Shown in pieces: positions 34,188 to 46,035 of a stretch of 64,000 nucleotides of DNA. Origin of the DNA: Hydractinia symbiolongicarpus (taxonomy: Eukaryota > Cnidaria > Hydrozoa > Anthoathecata > Hydractiniidae); assembly GCF_029227915.1 (NCBI RefSeq), contig NC_079886.1:23476501-23540500 (forward strand). The letters are read 5' to 3'. Numbering within the stretch: position 1 is the first letter of the stretch; every line of letters begins with the position of its first letter. The notes beneath the pieces are model-generated. The model saw nothing but the letters and a program-made list of their open reading frames with translations. It was not told where the DNA came from and did no database searches. Made by a program: the position numbers and the translations under genes.

Positions 34188-37100
34188 TACAAGCAGTTTC
34201 GAAGATGCCCACGCCGTTTAGAGGACGTGGTGCGGCTTGGGCATCCTTGAAGTTCTGTTTAATGACAGTTTTAATGTTTTAATGTCGTTTTAAACCTTGT
34301 TCTCAGGGAGGGTGTACGGAAAACTAATTCCTATTGACAATTACATTGCTGTTGGTTTGATAGCAAAAGTGGATATTTTTTTAATTACTGAAACAGGTTA
34401 CTTATATAATAAATAAAAAATGATAAAAAACGGTTGGTCAGCTCACTCTAGCGCCCAGAGCTATTTGTTTTGTCTGCGCCCTAGCTACAGGTTTTCCTAT
34501 ATCTGGCTATCAGTTAGGTAGTAATACAGCTTCTCCATATGTATTCTACAAATTACTTTCAATTCTTTTATACAAAACTGAGCTCTAGCTAGCTACCTTT
34601 CGTGTGATTAAGCCTTACCTTGATTTGGATAAAACCAATTAAAATTGATAATATTGTATTCTTACATCCTCTTAGAAACAATAAAATAAAACACAGCTCG
34701 GCGCGTTATAATTGTACAAATTACTTCAATTTTTCTTTAGGAAAGGGTACCTTACACAGGAGCTTTCCAATCCAACTAAAATCTCCAGAAAAAGCACAGC
34801 AACAAAAAAGCTTAAAATACACAAGTAAAGTCGATTAGAAACAGGACTAGCAATAAATTTTTTCAAAAGAAGAAAACCGTTTTAATACTATTATGTTTCA
34901 TTAAAATACAACTATAATAGTATTAGAAGCAAAATTGCAAAGTAATTAATTAATTATTTATACCATAATTAGCTATAATACAAAGAAATAAGGCATATTT
35001 TGGGTCTGTAAAATATACGTGTCTAAAATGCCGACTACCGTTTCTTGTTCACGGCATATTCCTCCTTGTGTGTTCAAGTTCGGCGGACGTATAATCCGGA
35101 CCAAAAGACGGGGGGGGGGGGGGTCAAAATCCGGGGGTGGGGGGGTACGAGCCGTACTTATTGCATTTTTTACTAAACTTATACTTTAACCCCTCGGTCC
35201 AAACTTATTTGTTTTATTAGAAAAAAAAATACCCTAGCTTTATGTGCAAAAATATCAGTCCTATTTCTTTACGCTGATTTTATATGATTTTTTTTCTATC
35301 GAAATTTTGAGAATCTCAATAATTCTCTTGGTATACCTCGCGTGTAGCAAACGTGCTCCACAATTTCGCTTCGCTCGCTTCGCTCGCAAAGCTCAATTGC
35401 TTCGCAAAAAAAAACATTCATTGTTCCGATGCCAGTAATAAGGTAAGATTTTTTTTCTAAATATACCAAAGGGGTATAATGAAAGATTTATTTCCTAAAG
35501 GTATTTATTCGATTCAGTCAAGTTGCCAGACTACTGAGTTTCTTCTCAAAAAGGTTGAAATCTTTTGATTGAAATCAAAAGGAGTAAAAACAAAGCTTGT
35601 CAAGTCAAAATATCTGATTCAATTCCAGATTTAAATATTGTGTTGCAATTTTGCTTTTCCATAGATCCAGTAGATTCGCAAGATAAACATCAACGCTCAG
35701 GTTTAATTACCAAATTGAAAAACGTATGAGCAATGGACTATTCGGGAATTACTAGCAATCATTAATGTACAGAAAAGTCCCCATGAACGATCAGGAAATA
35801 AGAGGACGCATCAAGTACACTCTTTGTCTGTCAACAAATGAGACATCAACCAACAAATGAGACAAACATCAAGTAGCTAAAACGACAACATCATATTCAT
35901 ACGTAAATTTAAAAATACCTCTAGCTCTTTCAGGTCGTCGGAGGTATTTTAAGCTCCAACGCAAAAAATATTTTTAAAAAATACACAGGTTGGTTTCCTT
36001 TAAAATTGATAATTGTTGTTAAACAAAAAAATTCCCTACAATCAATACAACATTTGTTATGCAACATTTCTTGTGTACTTGTGTATTACAACATGTTTCC
36101 AATAAAGTTGTAACAGCGAATTTTGTACAACTGTTGCCCAACAGTTGTTATGGTCATGGAAATCAACCTCAAAAGACGCCCATACTAGACTATGCCATTA
36201 TCTTATAACTACAATGAAAACCATACCAAACAAATAAAAATGAACAACAAATGTTGGAAAGGACGAAAAATGAAAGAAAGGACATAAACCCATCATGAAA
36301 TTTTCAGGTGTATGATTGAAGGTGCGTGAATGTAGCTATTTTTCATGTTAACAAACATGCATTAATAATGAATGGCAAAAGGGTATAGAGAACTGGAGAT
36401 TGTGATAGATGACCATACAAGAATATATAGAACATCGAGATAACAAAGATTGACCTGATATATTCGTAGGATCTGACAGGACTAAAAAATGGAGCCCTGA
36501 AAAACAAAAAAACATTGAAAGTTGACAGGTAACCATGTTGCCTACTCTTTAAAGCTTGCGAAAAAAATAAGAAAAAGCCAAGTTGTTAGCTATTGAAAAG
36601 TTTTAATGATAATGTCTTCATAATGTGATGAAATTAGACTTGACTATTTATTCTTTAGTTAAAAAAGTTCACAAATCAAAGCAGATTTTCAGTCTTGTTT
36701 GACTACTGCCACATGTGTGATTTTTGGACCTTAGTAGGCCGTAGCGTTAATAGTTTTTTTTTTACTTGATCATAATTTCTAATAATTTAATTAATTTCCT
36801 AATTACGTCTAGGACTGAACTGGCCAAGTATAAGATAATTTATTTTTTTGCATCAAATGCTACTTTCATCTTGTTGGATAACAAGAATTGAAATTAGCAA
36901 CATACACGCTTCCCTTTGTATTTTTAAATTTTTTGGTTGGTTGGTTTTTGGGTTTTTAGTGCTATCAGCATGCGTTGTTTTAGGTAATATTTGCATTTCC
37001 ATTTAAAAAGCTTAAAAAAGGCAAAGAGGAAAATATTAGCAAATAGTTCCCTTAATTAACAGCTTCAATGGTTGCAATATTTTTAAATGAAATTTTGGCC

Positions 37101-40100
37101 TGAAATTTTTTTTATTATCTTAAAAGGCCTATATTGCTTACAATTCTTCGTCTTAGAATTACCCCTAGAAAAAAATGATGAATTTAATATTCCTTTTATA
37201 CTATTCAGCTTTCAATGTTATTAAGAATTGAATGAAAAAAAATTTCTCTTAGAAGCACGTAAGCTGCAAGAAGACCAAGCTATGTATGAACATAATAAGA
37301 ATAGCATAGAAAATGATCAAATAATTTACCAATATAGAATAAAGCAATAAATCAGAAAAAATAAAATATTTCTCCAGCAACCACTCTAATTCTTTCTGAT
37401 GACGCAACATTCAGCGTGACACACTACCATTTAAATTGATCAGCTACTATTAAAATTTTTCGCTTATTTACTTCCACAGCCAAACTAAAATATATAAGGA
37501 AATGACAGCCAGATTAGGAACACACTTGTTATAACAAAGAAAAAAATACACAACTATATGGGATATCTAATAACTAGAAGAAGTTGCTAGTAGAAACACC
37601 TGCAATCTTAGAAATAGTATGTAGCTTTATACATTGTCTGTTTTATTTATCTGAAATCTTGTACTTACCTCTCAATTCAATCCAATTCACATCAGATAGT
37701 GGAACAACAAACAGAATGCACACATTTTCTTCATTATAATATCATCGATATCTTGCATACTTATATGTTTTACCATAAATAGCACAACAGAAGGTAAAAA
37801 TAAATGCAGTTCTTCACCGTATCGCCTGGTCTTAAGTAAGTATAGGGAGACACAATCAACAAAAAGTATCTTCGTTATTAATTTGTTACTTAGATTACAG
37901 GGTTCGCCTCATTGCTCGTTTCATTTACTTAATAAATAATTAAAATTATTTAAAGAGATAAGTTTGTAGATAGTTACTTCCAATATGCATATTGTTTTCC
38001 AGAAGTGGACAATATCAATAACTTCTTTTAAATCTCTGATCTATTTTCTCTCTAATGATAAGTCACAAATACCAAAAACACACTGCATTCCAAACCATTA
38101 CTTTGTCTTTTTAACATCAAGTTGTTGTGATGGTATAGCAGCGATCCCAGAAAATTTCAAGAATGAACAAGTGTGAATTCTTTTCATCTTCATGCCAGTA
38201 ATAATCTTGTAGGTTTAATGCAACATATTAAAATTAAAACCAGTGGACAAAGTAAAATAAAAATGACGTTTTGTACCCTTTCATATAACCTGCAAAAAAA
38301 AACAAAAAAAAAAAAACAATTTAAAAACATTTGCATTAACAATATTATAACTATATCGCTTTTTGAGAAGTAGGGAATGGAGAAATCCTTAAAATTAATT
38401 AGTAAAATATATTCTGCTAAGTGAATTACAAAATTTACGTTCCAAATATCAATAAATAAATAAAGTAATATGTATATTATTGCTGAAATTAAGAAAAAAA
38501 AAAGGAAAATACAGTTTGTGGTGGAAAATTACTTACTACAATAAAAAGAGAATAGCAGTTGTTATTATACCGTTTGTTTTTGGGTGAAAATTTTTTTGTT
38601 AATTAAAAAACACTGCTCTCGATGTTTGTACTCTTCATTAATCAAATTAAAAATGTAACACTACACAAATTTTATCTTTCCTTAAACTCACCATTTCTCT
38701 GGTTAAAAATATATTTACACAGGTTAATAAGATAGATGTAAATCAGATTTGGTGATTCACACTGATATAAGAATAAAATTGTCTGTGTTAAGGTTTCTGA
38801 TTTCACAAAAATTGAGAGAAAATTAACACTAGTAGCATTAGAAAAGTGAAGTAACAGACAGTAATTTAAAAATAAGACAACTTCATATTCCAATTTTAAT
38901 GGCTATGCACTCTTATCACACAGAAAAAACTTTAATTTTACGTAGCAATAGAGCAAACTCATTCCCCCATTATTATTTTACATTGTAACATAACATAATG
39001 TCATTCCATAGCACGAAAAAGCATAAATTACATGGCATAAAATAACAAGATATAAAAACAAAATAATACACAAAAAGAGTGGTTTATTAACATCGCTAAA
39101 ATAGGATGTAGAGAACTGAAGCAGTGAAAACACTACTAACAACCCCTTACTAATAACAAATAAATACAAGCCAAAAAACTCATTTATATATCAAATAAAA
39201 TCAAAAAGCTTTTGTAAATACACATGTATGGATTATTTTTAGACGACATAGCTTGATCTTCTTTCACACAATAATTATACAGGATTATAATTTATTGTGC
39301 TATTTTATGCCTGTAAATTTTGTATGTGAAAACAATGCATGTTCAGTGTATCACAAATAATATAATATTGCACTTATCACAAAAAAGATTTGTTAGTAAT
39401 TTCATTAAATAAGGCTGCAAATAAAATGTTTTAAACGAAATTAACAACAACAATAAGAATGTTTAATGCCCCACACTACCGGTACATTAATTTAGAACAA
39501 CACATTACATTCCCTATGGTTTTGAAAACTCGTCACGATAAATTTAAATTAGCGCATGATTTGTTTTAAACAGAAAATGGGGCAAACTAAGCCAGTGTAT
39601 AAATAGCCTTACAATACTGTGTTCTAATCAATGCATAGTTACAAAACTTATCCAAAAACAGAGTGATAAGAAGAAAAGAGAGACAGAAAAATTGGCAAAA
39701 TTTTATTTTTTGGTTCAATGTTATTTTTTAAATAAAGGTTTAGAAAACCCTTTATGTGTTTACGTATTTAGTTTTCCCAAAGTAATAGTATTATTTTGTG
39801 AAGCATAACGGTTTCATTCTAAACTTTTAAAGTGCCTTATAGCCTGACGTTTGGCACTTTTTATTTTAGTCATTCCTGAGTAGCTGAAAGTAGGGTAAAA
39901 CGAGTTACCAATGTAGAGTGAGTTTTAATAACATTTCTTTATTTTATTATGGTACAACACATGCCCCTTCAATTGTGTTATAATAACTCTTTGGGGAGAC
40001 CATGGTAGTTGTGTCTTCCTCTACTCTGCTATGTGAATTACTGCCATTAATTTTTTCATCTTTTAAATAATTATATTTTCCTTTCTTTAGTAGAGAATAC

Positions 40101-41271
40101 ATACAAAAACCTTCCAATGCCAACTTGGAATGAAAAAGCAATGTGTGAAGCAATGTTGCAAAAGAAAAAATATCTCTCGGGAAAGCATCAAAACCATAAT
40201 ATTAATAGAGATAACTTCAACAAAAAGCCAATGGTAGCCTTATTCAAAATAAACTTAGTAAAAACAATCTTTGGTCTCTAAGTAAAAAAGAGAAAATGGA
40301 TTTAGTGAAATACATTAGGCACTTGGGAAATTTTTTTTTATGGAATCACAATACAAGAATTAGGGAAAGCTGTGTTTAAATATGTGACAAAGTAAAAAAA
40401 CTATTACCCTTTAACAAAGAGAAAAAATGGCTGGCCATGACACTGTTCGGGATTTTTTTAATGACATCCATAATGTCATTGAGAAAACTAGAGGCTCTTT
40501 TAAGTTGTGCATTTAAGTTGGACAAAACCTCTCAACTTTGAAACATTAATCACGAAATGTAATTTTTACCAAAGATATTTTACTGGACAGTCAATACTTT
40601 TGTCCAAGGTTAGATACCAAGTGTGAACCTCAGTTTGTCACGCCAACAGCCTTATCTGTTGCCTTGAGTAAGATGCAAGTTGCAGAAGCCTTCACCTTAG
40701 CATCTGATGTTACTTCCTTGACATCATTAATAATATTAAAACATGAAAAAAAAATAACTGCAGACTAATTAGAGCACAATCTAAGAAGCTTTTTTCTTTG
40801 CTTCTTTGTTATTATAATGACTAGCACTGTTATTAAAAAACGATTTAGTTTTTCTCCTTTAAGGATGACCCAGAGACAGCAACCCAGAGAAATCACCTGG
40901 CAATTAAAGCACATTTTTTACAAAACCAAAAAAAGTATTTCCAATCTAGCGAAGAATTCGATTCTTCAAGGAAAAGTGTGGTTGGGAAGCAAAGAAGAAA
41001 AAAGTGTGACTGAGTATATAGAACAACCAGAGATTATTCACACAAATATGGCGAGAAAGGAAAGTGTGTAGATCAGCAAAATCAACAACTCAAAACAATA
41101 AGTACAAAAAGATATCTCCTTTGGACTTACTCTTATGACCCAAATGATCTGATATGCACGCTAAAAAAATTATTTTAATTTAATTGTGGGATTCGCTGTC
41201 ATTATTAAGTGAATCAAGGTGAATCAAGCAACGTTGATTTGTAAGGCTGAAAAGATCAAGAAAATGACAAA
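34188..41271. other. Long AT-rich stretch without a recognisable gene
   Basis: No ORF here shows a family signature. Two runs of G lie at 35110-35146. A short repeat CTTCGCTCG occurs twice in tandem at 35368-35385. Short open segments around 40430-40510 (MAGHDTVRDFFNDIHN) and 40817-41071 (basic, no domain) have initiating Met codons but no splice or homology support. The region could be introns or intergenic DNA. Confidence 0.35.
35110..35146. repeat. G-rich tract with quadruplex potential
   Basis: A run of about 14 G is followed by TCAAAATCC, GGGGG, T and GGGGGGG. Four or more G-runs on one strand within ~37 nt are sufficient for a predicted G-quadruplex. The tract follows GGCGGACGTATAATCCGGACC, which resembles a transposon terminus, and may be a slippage product. 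Confidence 0.7.
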
Positions 41272-41377
41272 ATGTCTGGAACAGAAGAAATTATACGATG
41301 GTTGGACACAATTGCTTATCGAATAACGGGAACATATGCACAGAAATCTACAGTGCGCTTGGCAGAATCTTTACATG
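41272..41377 (+). CDS. Possible first exon of a small unknown host gene
   Basis: ATG at 41272 opens 35 codons (MSGTEEIIRWLDTIAYRITG...) ending in a GT donor after base 41377, phase 1. A candidate terminal exon lies at 45986-46035: acceptor ttttttag, compatible phase, ending ETRKSRKA and TAA. Joined, they would make about 51 residues with a 4.6-kb intron holding two transposons. I do not recognise the protein. The exon could equally belong to a longer transcript or be fortuitous. Confidence 0.25.
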
Positions 41378-41689
41378 GTAGAATATTTCCTCTGACTATT
41401 ACTACATAGATACCTTAATGCCATTAATCTTCGCGCGCCTTTTATTTTCGCGCACACTATTTTCGCGCCTTCAATTTTCGCGCACCCTTCAAAAACGCCG
41501 ATTCGCGCACCCTTTAATTTTCGCGCACCTCCAAATTTATAAGTGGGAAAATTTTAAAAGTAATTGATAGACGGTTTTTCAGCTTTCAAATGACTCTTTT
41601 CTTGTGGTTTTAAGTAAGCCCGTTGATACAAAATAACTATGATATACTAAACAATAAAACTATTTTGTAAAAACGGGTCTAAATTAATT

Positions 41690-41955
41690 TTCTTTTCAAG
41701 ATTTTCGGTAACACCGGACTTTTTCCAGCCGTTGATGATTATTTCTGGGTGGTTCTGGGCGTAGTCGTTATATTTGGTAATCCATTTAGCAGGCAATGGT
41801 TTGACGACTGAGAGTCAGACATCTACCTTAATTTAATCCGTACGCTTGCCTTCAGACATTTGCTTCGCAATTTCGTTCGAGTACCAGGTTTGCGCTTCGT
41901 CGCGCAAAAAATCCTTCCTACTTTTGTTCACAGTGATATGTAGGACATATCCTTC
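41690..41955 (-). pseudogene. pogo/Tigger-type transposase C-terminal remnant
   Basis: Reading the minus strand: NKSRKDFLRDEAQTWYSNEI, LSVVKPLPAKWITKYNDY and IIINGWKKSGV. This is the same C-terminal block (..VNK..K.F...EAQ.WY...I / KPLxAKWI / GWKxxG) as the remnant in element 1, but diverged in sequence. Two stop codons interrupt it. The catalytic domain is deleted. Confidence 0.78.
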
Positions 41956-42069
41956 GTGAAATCAGTCGTTTCTGTCATTCACGGTCGTTCAAAACCGCGA
42001 TTTTGCGGAAAAAAGTGTGCGCATGCGCTAAAAATCTTAAGCAAAATAAATTTCTCCGACTAAAATTAT

Positions 42070-42076
42070 GACGTCA
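42070..42076. promoter_or_regulatory. TGACGTC-like CRE half-site in putative promoter of the RAG1N-HIRAN gene
   Basis: ATGACGTCATC sits about 370 bp upstream of the accessory gene ATG, in the non-coding centre of pogo element 2 (41960-42440). Because the two gene remnants diverge from this interval, it is where a shared promoter would lie. The motif match is exact, but function is not shown. Confidence 0.25.
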
Positions 42077-42443
42077 TCAACATTGACCTAACCCACTAAA
42101 TACTGTATTTATTACCAAAATAAGCATACATTCACTAATTTTTCCGACTTAATTTGAGAAAGGATGACCAAGGATGCTAATTATTTTCGTACTTGCTGCC
42201 TAGCATTTTATAAACAAACAGGATAGCCGATTAAAGTCGAGAGCGCCACTTCACAAATTTGAGGGTTTTGATCACCTCTCTCTGACTTTTTAACGCAAGA
42301 TTTGCCCAAAACATAATTTTACGAAGTTAGATAAACCCTTAAACTAGACCCCTGTGGTAATACACAGTAGCTGCCACTTTGTTAAAGAACATAAATTTAA
42401 ATTTTTGAGAAGCACACAAACCAGCTTCGATCAGAAAATAAAA

Positions 42444-43333
42444 ATGGCTGACGACCAAAACAAGCATAACGTTTTACTGTCCAAGTTATGTCGAGTATGT
42501 TGAGAACATACAGGAAAGGTCGAAAAAAACAAATTTCCAGCCCTAAAGTTTGCCTCACGAATAGAAAAATGTTTCTACCAGGATGTAACTGGAGATATAG
42601 AAGATGTACACCCACCAAAATTTTCCCTCAGATGCTACTCCTTGATGAAAAATGTTGAAAAAAGGGGAACTACATCTTCAATAAAAATGAAAACGTGGAA
42701 ACCACACAAAGAAGGGGGCACAGAAAATTGTGACACGTGCAGCTTAGGCCTTAAAAAAGCACAAGGACGTTCCAGGCCACAAAAAAACAAGTCAGGCAAG
42801 CCATCTTTGAACAATCCAGTGTGGACAAAAAAAATATCTGAAGAGATAGATAACAAAACGCCTGATGATATAATTCCACAGCAGTATAATATTGAGGACT
42901 TTAAACTTAACCCATCTATTGAACTGTGCATTACTTCTTGTATTATGGTGAAAAATTGGAAACTCGTGTTACTTGTGCTAGATATAGGCCATCCCCCATT
43001 CCAACAGGAGGTTTAGAGATTCCGATTCCCTTGATTGTGCTTAAAGCAGATTCTACGGATGAAGTGTTCGAGAAAATGGAGAATCTGGTTAATAGCTATT
43101 ACATTGAGCCTGATCAGATAGTTGCTGAGGAAGGAGAAGATGACGAAGAAGGCGAAGGAGACGAAATTGATCTTGATATCGAACTTGTTCCTGAGTCTGA
43201 AATAGAGGAGGCCCAAGAGGAGATAAGTGCTCCAATAAGCGTTGACGTAGTACCAGAAACCCGGACCCGAACTGTACCTGAAACCCAAGACATTGGAAAT
43301 ACTCATTTCCGCGTGTCTTTTTATTTCGCGCAC
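42444..43333 (+). pseudogene. Accessory gene of pogo element 2: RAG1 N-terminal-like zinc region plus HIRAN-domain tail
   Basis: ATG at 42444. Residues 15-19 read KLCRVC, then a TGA (42501-42503) stands where RAG1 has the Gly of CRxCG. The frame continues with ASRIEKCFYQDVTGDIEDVH, HPPKFSLRCYSLM, WKPHKE and ENCDTC. These match the order and spacing in vertebrate RAG1 of CRICG, DVxxDVDxIHPxxFCxxCxSIM and WxPHxxxCDxC. One Cys of the FCxxC pair is Ser. The zinc part ends near 42920 (NPSIELC). A deletion and frame change then join it to a HIRAN end, YFLYYGEKLETRVT and YRPSPIPTGGLEIPIPL, and a Glu/Asp-rich tail that runs into the TIR. HIRAN domains bind DNA ends; the RAG1 N-terminal region is a zinc-binding, ubiquitin- and importin-related module. 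A decayed copy. Confidence 0.7.
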
Positions 43334-43381
43334 CTTTCCTGCGTGAAAATAAACGGCACGCGGAAATTAATGGCATTAAGG

Positions 43382-43612
43382 TATGTAATGCTTTATCATG
43401 GACTGCACATATTTGGGAGCACTAAAAGAACTAACAAAATCTCCTGGGGGATGTGGAAAAAGGCAGGAATTCAAAAAGTTTTCCTTTTTAGTTCAAATTC
43501 GAGATTGCCTATACTGACTTTTTACTACTTTAAAAAAAAATCTACAACGGGTTGTTATTACAGTACATTTCCTTATTAATTTCCGCCAGCGATAGCGGAA
43601 TCTTTAAAATGA

Positions 43613-43691
<79 letters not shown>

Positions 43692-44039
43692 TAGATAGAG
43701 GCAGCGCAGCTAGGCTGGACGCCCGAAACTTATCCAGACTTAAGTCTAAATCTTTGAGTTTTGTATTTTGGAAGCCTATGTGAGCTTATTCAGTCATAGA
43801 AACACAGAATTTATGTCAAAGTTACTTCACCTATCAACGAGCCTTTTGTTGTGAAAACTGTACGATATCGAGCCTCATACCCCAAAAGTCTTGTCACATA
43901 ACTTTAACAAAAAGTATATATAATGGCAGACAAACTGCGAGCAATGTCATAAACACTTTGTTGAAAGTTTGTTTGCATAGAGTTCTTGAAGAGGTTTATA
44001 TTTATACAATTTATACAACTCTTAACTTTGAGGGTTGTC
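43382..44039. other. No gene recognised; contains microsatellite
   Basis: Apart from the (AGAC)n/(AGAT)n array at 43613-43699 I see only A/T-rich sequence with no supported coding or RNA feature. Confidence 0.4.
43613..43699. repeat. (AGAT)n(AGAC)n(AGAT)n compound microsatellite
   Basis: About 87 bp: a few AGAT units, a long uninterrupted AGAC core and AGAT units again. It starts just after CGCCAGCGATAGCGG. Confidence 0.95.
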
Positions 44040-44192
44040 TTTTTTATGGCTATTTAGGCAAGTTCGAAAAGTATAGGAATAATTTAAAAGAGGTTGGGTA
44101 GAAAATAATGAATTTTATTCAAAAAATGCCGGAAGTTGCCTTTGTATATATGCAGCCATTTGCAGCTTATCAGCACCCTCTTGTGCATTAAA
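44040..44192. mobile_element. Fragment related to the 33857-34178 MITE
   Basis: TTTGCAGCTTATCAGCACCCT followed by CTTG at 44158-44182 is the same terminus as at 34160-34178. Inward of it, TATATGCAGCCATTTGCAG and GGAAGTTGCC match the 33857 end on the opposite strand. A second terminus was not identified, so the copy is probably truncated. Confidence 0.55.
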
Positions 44193-44349
44193 TTTGTTAT
44201 GATGTCACCTTGATTGTCATGTGCTGGGTAATAGGGTTTCTTTGAAGCCTCATTGATACTATGAAAAAGATCTAGGAGTGAGTGAAAAAGTTAAACTGAG
44301 ATGGAAGAGAAGAAATTAAATTTCTCTTTTGCATGTGACTTCAATTATA

Positions 44350-45283
44350 CAGGGGTCCCAGGGCAAAAACACAGATTTTATTTATGATTTTATGCCAATT
44401 TACACCCTATTTTTATGCTATTTTATGTTTTTTACTTCTAATTTCATGCCATTTTTTATGAAAATTTAGCTAATTTTAAGCCAATTTTATGCCAGTGCCT
44501 AATATTGATAACTGTATGGTTCAATGGTCCTTACTAATTTCTCACAGATTTGACGAATCTCCAACAAAAACTTGATAACCCTAGGGAAACTGGTTAAACA
44601 CATTAAAAGTGCTTTGAATTTGTTTTGACAGTCTATACTGTTACCACCATTGCTAAACAATGGGTTAAATCAATCAAGTCTAAGGGTTTCCCTCTTAAAA
44701 TTGTTTCTGGTTTTATCAACTATCTGCAAAGCTTGTAACATTTCTGCCTTCTTTACTAAATTTTTTTAGCTTAGGAATAAACTGCCTTGACTAAGACTTA
44801 ACTTGCCATCTTCGGCACTAGCTGTAAATGTCCTCTGATTGATAAGATCTTTTTTTGACCCAGATGCATGACACTTTTCATGTGATTTTACTTGAGATAA
44901 TCCACTGTGGTCAATTTTGAATGCTTTAACACAAATTTTACAATAAGCTGAAAATTTATTTTTAACAAAACTGAGCCAAGGATAGCTTTTTCCCCACTCT
45001 GGACGGTGTTTCATCAATCACTATTGTAATTACTAACCTTAAAAAAAGTTGTTCTACTCTCTTCTCGACTTAAACAATTGCTACAAACTCTGGGAAATGT
45101 TATAAGAACAATAAATGCTGAGTAAAGAGCAAACAAAATTAAAAACAACTGCAATTTTGGAGAACACGTAAAAAAATTATGATTTTTTATGCCAACAAAT
45201 CAATTTTATGCTAATTTTATGATTTTTGAGAAAAAAATACTCATTTTATGAATTTTATGATTTTATGCCAGCTGGGACCCCTG
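44350..45283. mobile_element. Short hAT derivative with 12-bp TIRs and 6-bp target duplication (934 bp)
   Basis: CAGGGGTCCCAG at 44350-44361 is inverted at the right end (CTGGGACCCCTG, ending 45283). ATTATA flanks both ends (44344-44349 and 45284-45289). Both arms are full of ATTTTATG(C/A) repeats facing each other. CAGGGGT-type termini are hAT hallmarks. Classic hATs duplicate 8 bp, but groups with 5-6 bp are known. Interior: an N-terminal zinc-finger remnant only. Confidence 0.82.
44766..45017 (-). pseudogene. hAT transposase N-terminal zinc-finger remnant
   Basis: The minus strand reads EWGKSYPWLSFV, FSAYCKICVKAFKIDHSG and SQVKSHEKCHAS. A C-x2-C ... H-x3/4-C/H arrangement with the conserved YPWL and GLxQVxSHxK context is typical of BED-like fingers at the start of hAT transposases. 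The rest of the transposase is deleted. Confidence 0.65.
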
Positions 45284-45289
45284 ATTATA

Positions 45290-45985
45290 TTCTTTCAGGT
45301 GTGGAGCAAACAAAATGTGTGTGAGTTGACATATACCTGCCTAAGTGGACAGTGATTTAAGCAAAAAAAAATTTTCTGGCTGGAAGAAATAGACTATATA
45401 TAGAAACCTTCTTTGTACTGTTTTTCATGTGTACAATTTTCACACATTGTTTCAAAAAAGTTTGTTATTGCACAAAATTTAGTACAAAAATTTCGTGTAA
45501 AACATTTTGCATAAAAATTAATAAGTGTGAAAGTCTACTTTCTGCAATAAACAATATGTTTTAGAGGCATCTGTATTTTGCCTAAAACTCCGAATTTTAC
45601 TGTTTTATTTCCTGTTTTTGCGTCTTTAAATTAAGTCTTTAAATTTTTAGAGCTTAAAAAGACTTGTTAACCACCTTTTTAATCTCTATAATATAAGTCC
45701 AACATCATTTTAAAAGGAAAAATGCGTAGGTAAAAATACATGAGAAATAAATCAATTTTGAACTATTTATAAATTTAATGCTAAATAAATCAGACCAAAA
45801 AGTTATTCCTAAATAAAAGAAAATAAGGATAATAAGGATAAAATTTCCTGGTTCAATACAAGGTGTATTGCCAGAAGATGCTAGAATCTTCTGTGTTAAT
45901 AATTAGCCCAACACAATGTGTATGAGTCAGCACTCATCCCTAAATTTTTCTCTCATATTATACATCTATATGTTTCCTTTTTTAG
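45290..45985. other. No gene recognised
   Basis: A/T-rich sequence between two transposons. No ORF, RNA or repeat could be supported apart from the acceptor-like tract at 45976-45985. Confidence 0.4.
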
Positions 45986-46035
45986 ATTCGTCGTCGACGT
46001 ACAAAGAAGAAACTCGGAAGAGTAGAAAAGCTTAA
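45986..46035 (+). CDS. Possible terminal exon paired with 41272-41377
   Basis: A good polypyrimidine acceptor (cctttttttag) precedes base 45986. In the phase required by the exon at 41272 it encodes SSSTYKEETRKSRKA then TAA. In another phase it would encode a basic RRRRTKKKLGRVEKLNQ ending, so the pairing is uncertain. Confidence 0.2.

Larger units (their letters stand above)
41413..43381. mobile_element. pogo-type TIR element 2 with transposase remnant and RAG1N-HIRAN accessory gene (1969 bp)
   Basis: The left end CCTTAATGCCATTAATCTTC and the reverse-complemented right end CCTTAATGCCATTAATTTCC form TIRs that continue for over 40 bp with mismatches. TA flanks both sides (41411-41412 and 43382-43383). 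Both arms repeat TTTTCGCGCAC-type blocks, the counterpart of the CGCGA blocks in element 1. The interior holds a pogo transposase C-terminal remnant on the minus strand at the left and a zinc/HIRAN gene on the plus strand at the right, the same divergent plan as element 1. Confidence 0.9.

Noticed and set aside
35360-35400. CTTCGCTCGCTTCGCTCGC considered as a transposon arm
   Set aside because: Only two short units and no paired terminus or TSD could be found.
43613-43699. Regular 4-bp array considered as a CRISPR-like or satellite array
   Set aside because: Plain tetranucleotide microsatellite without spacers.
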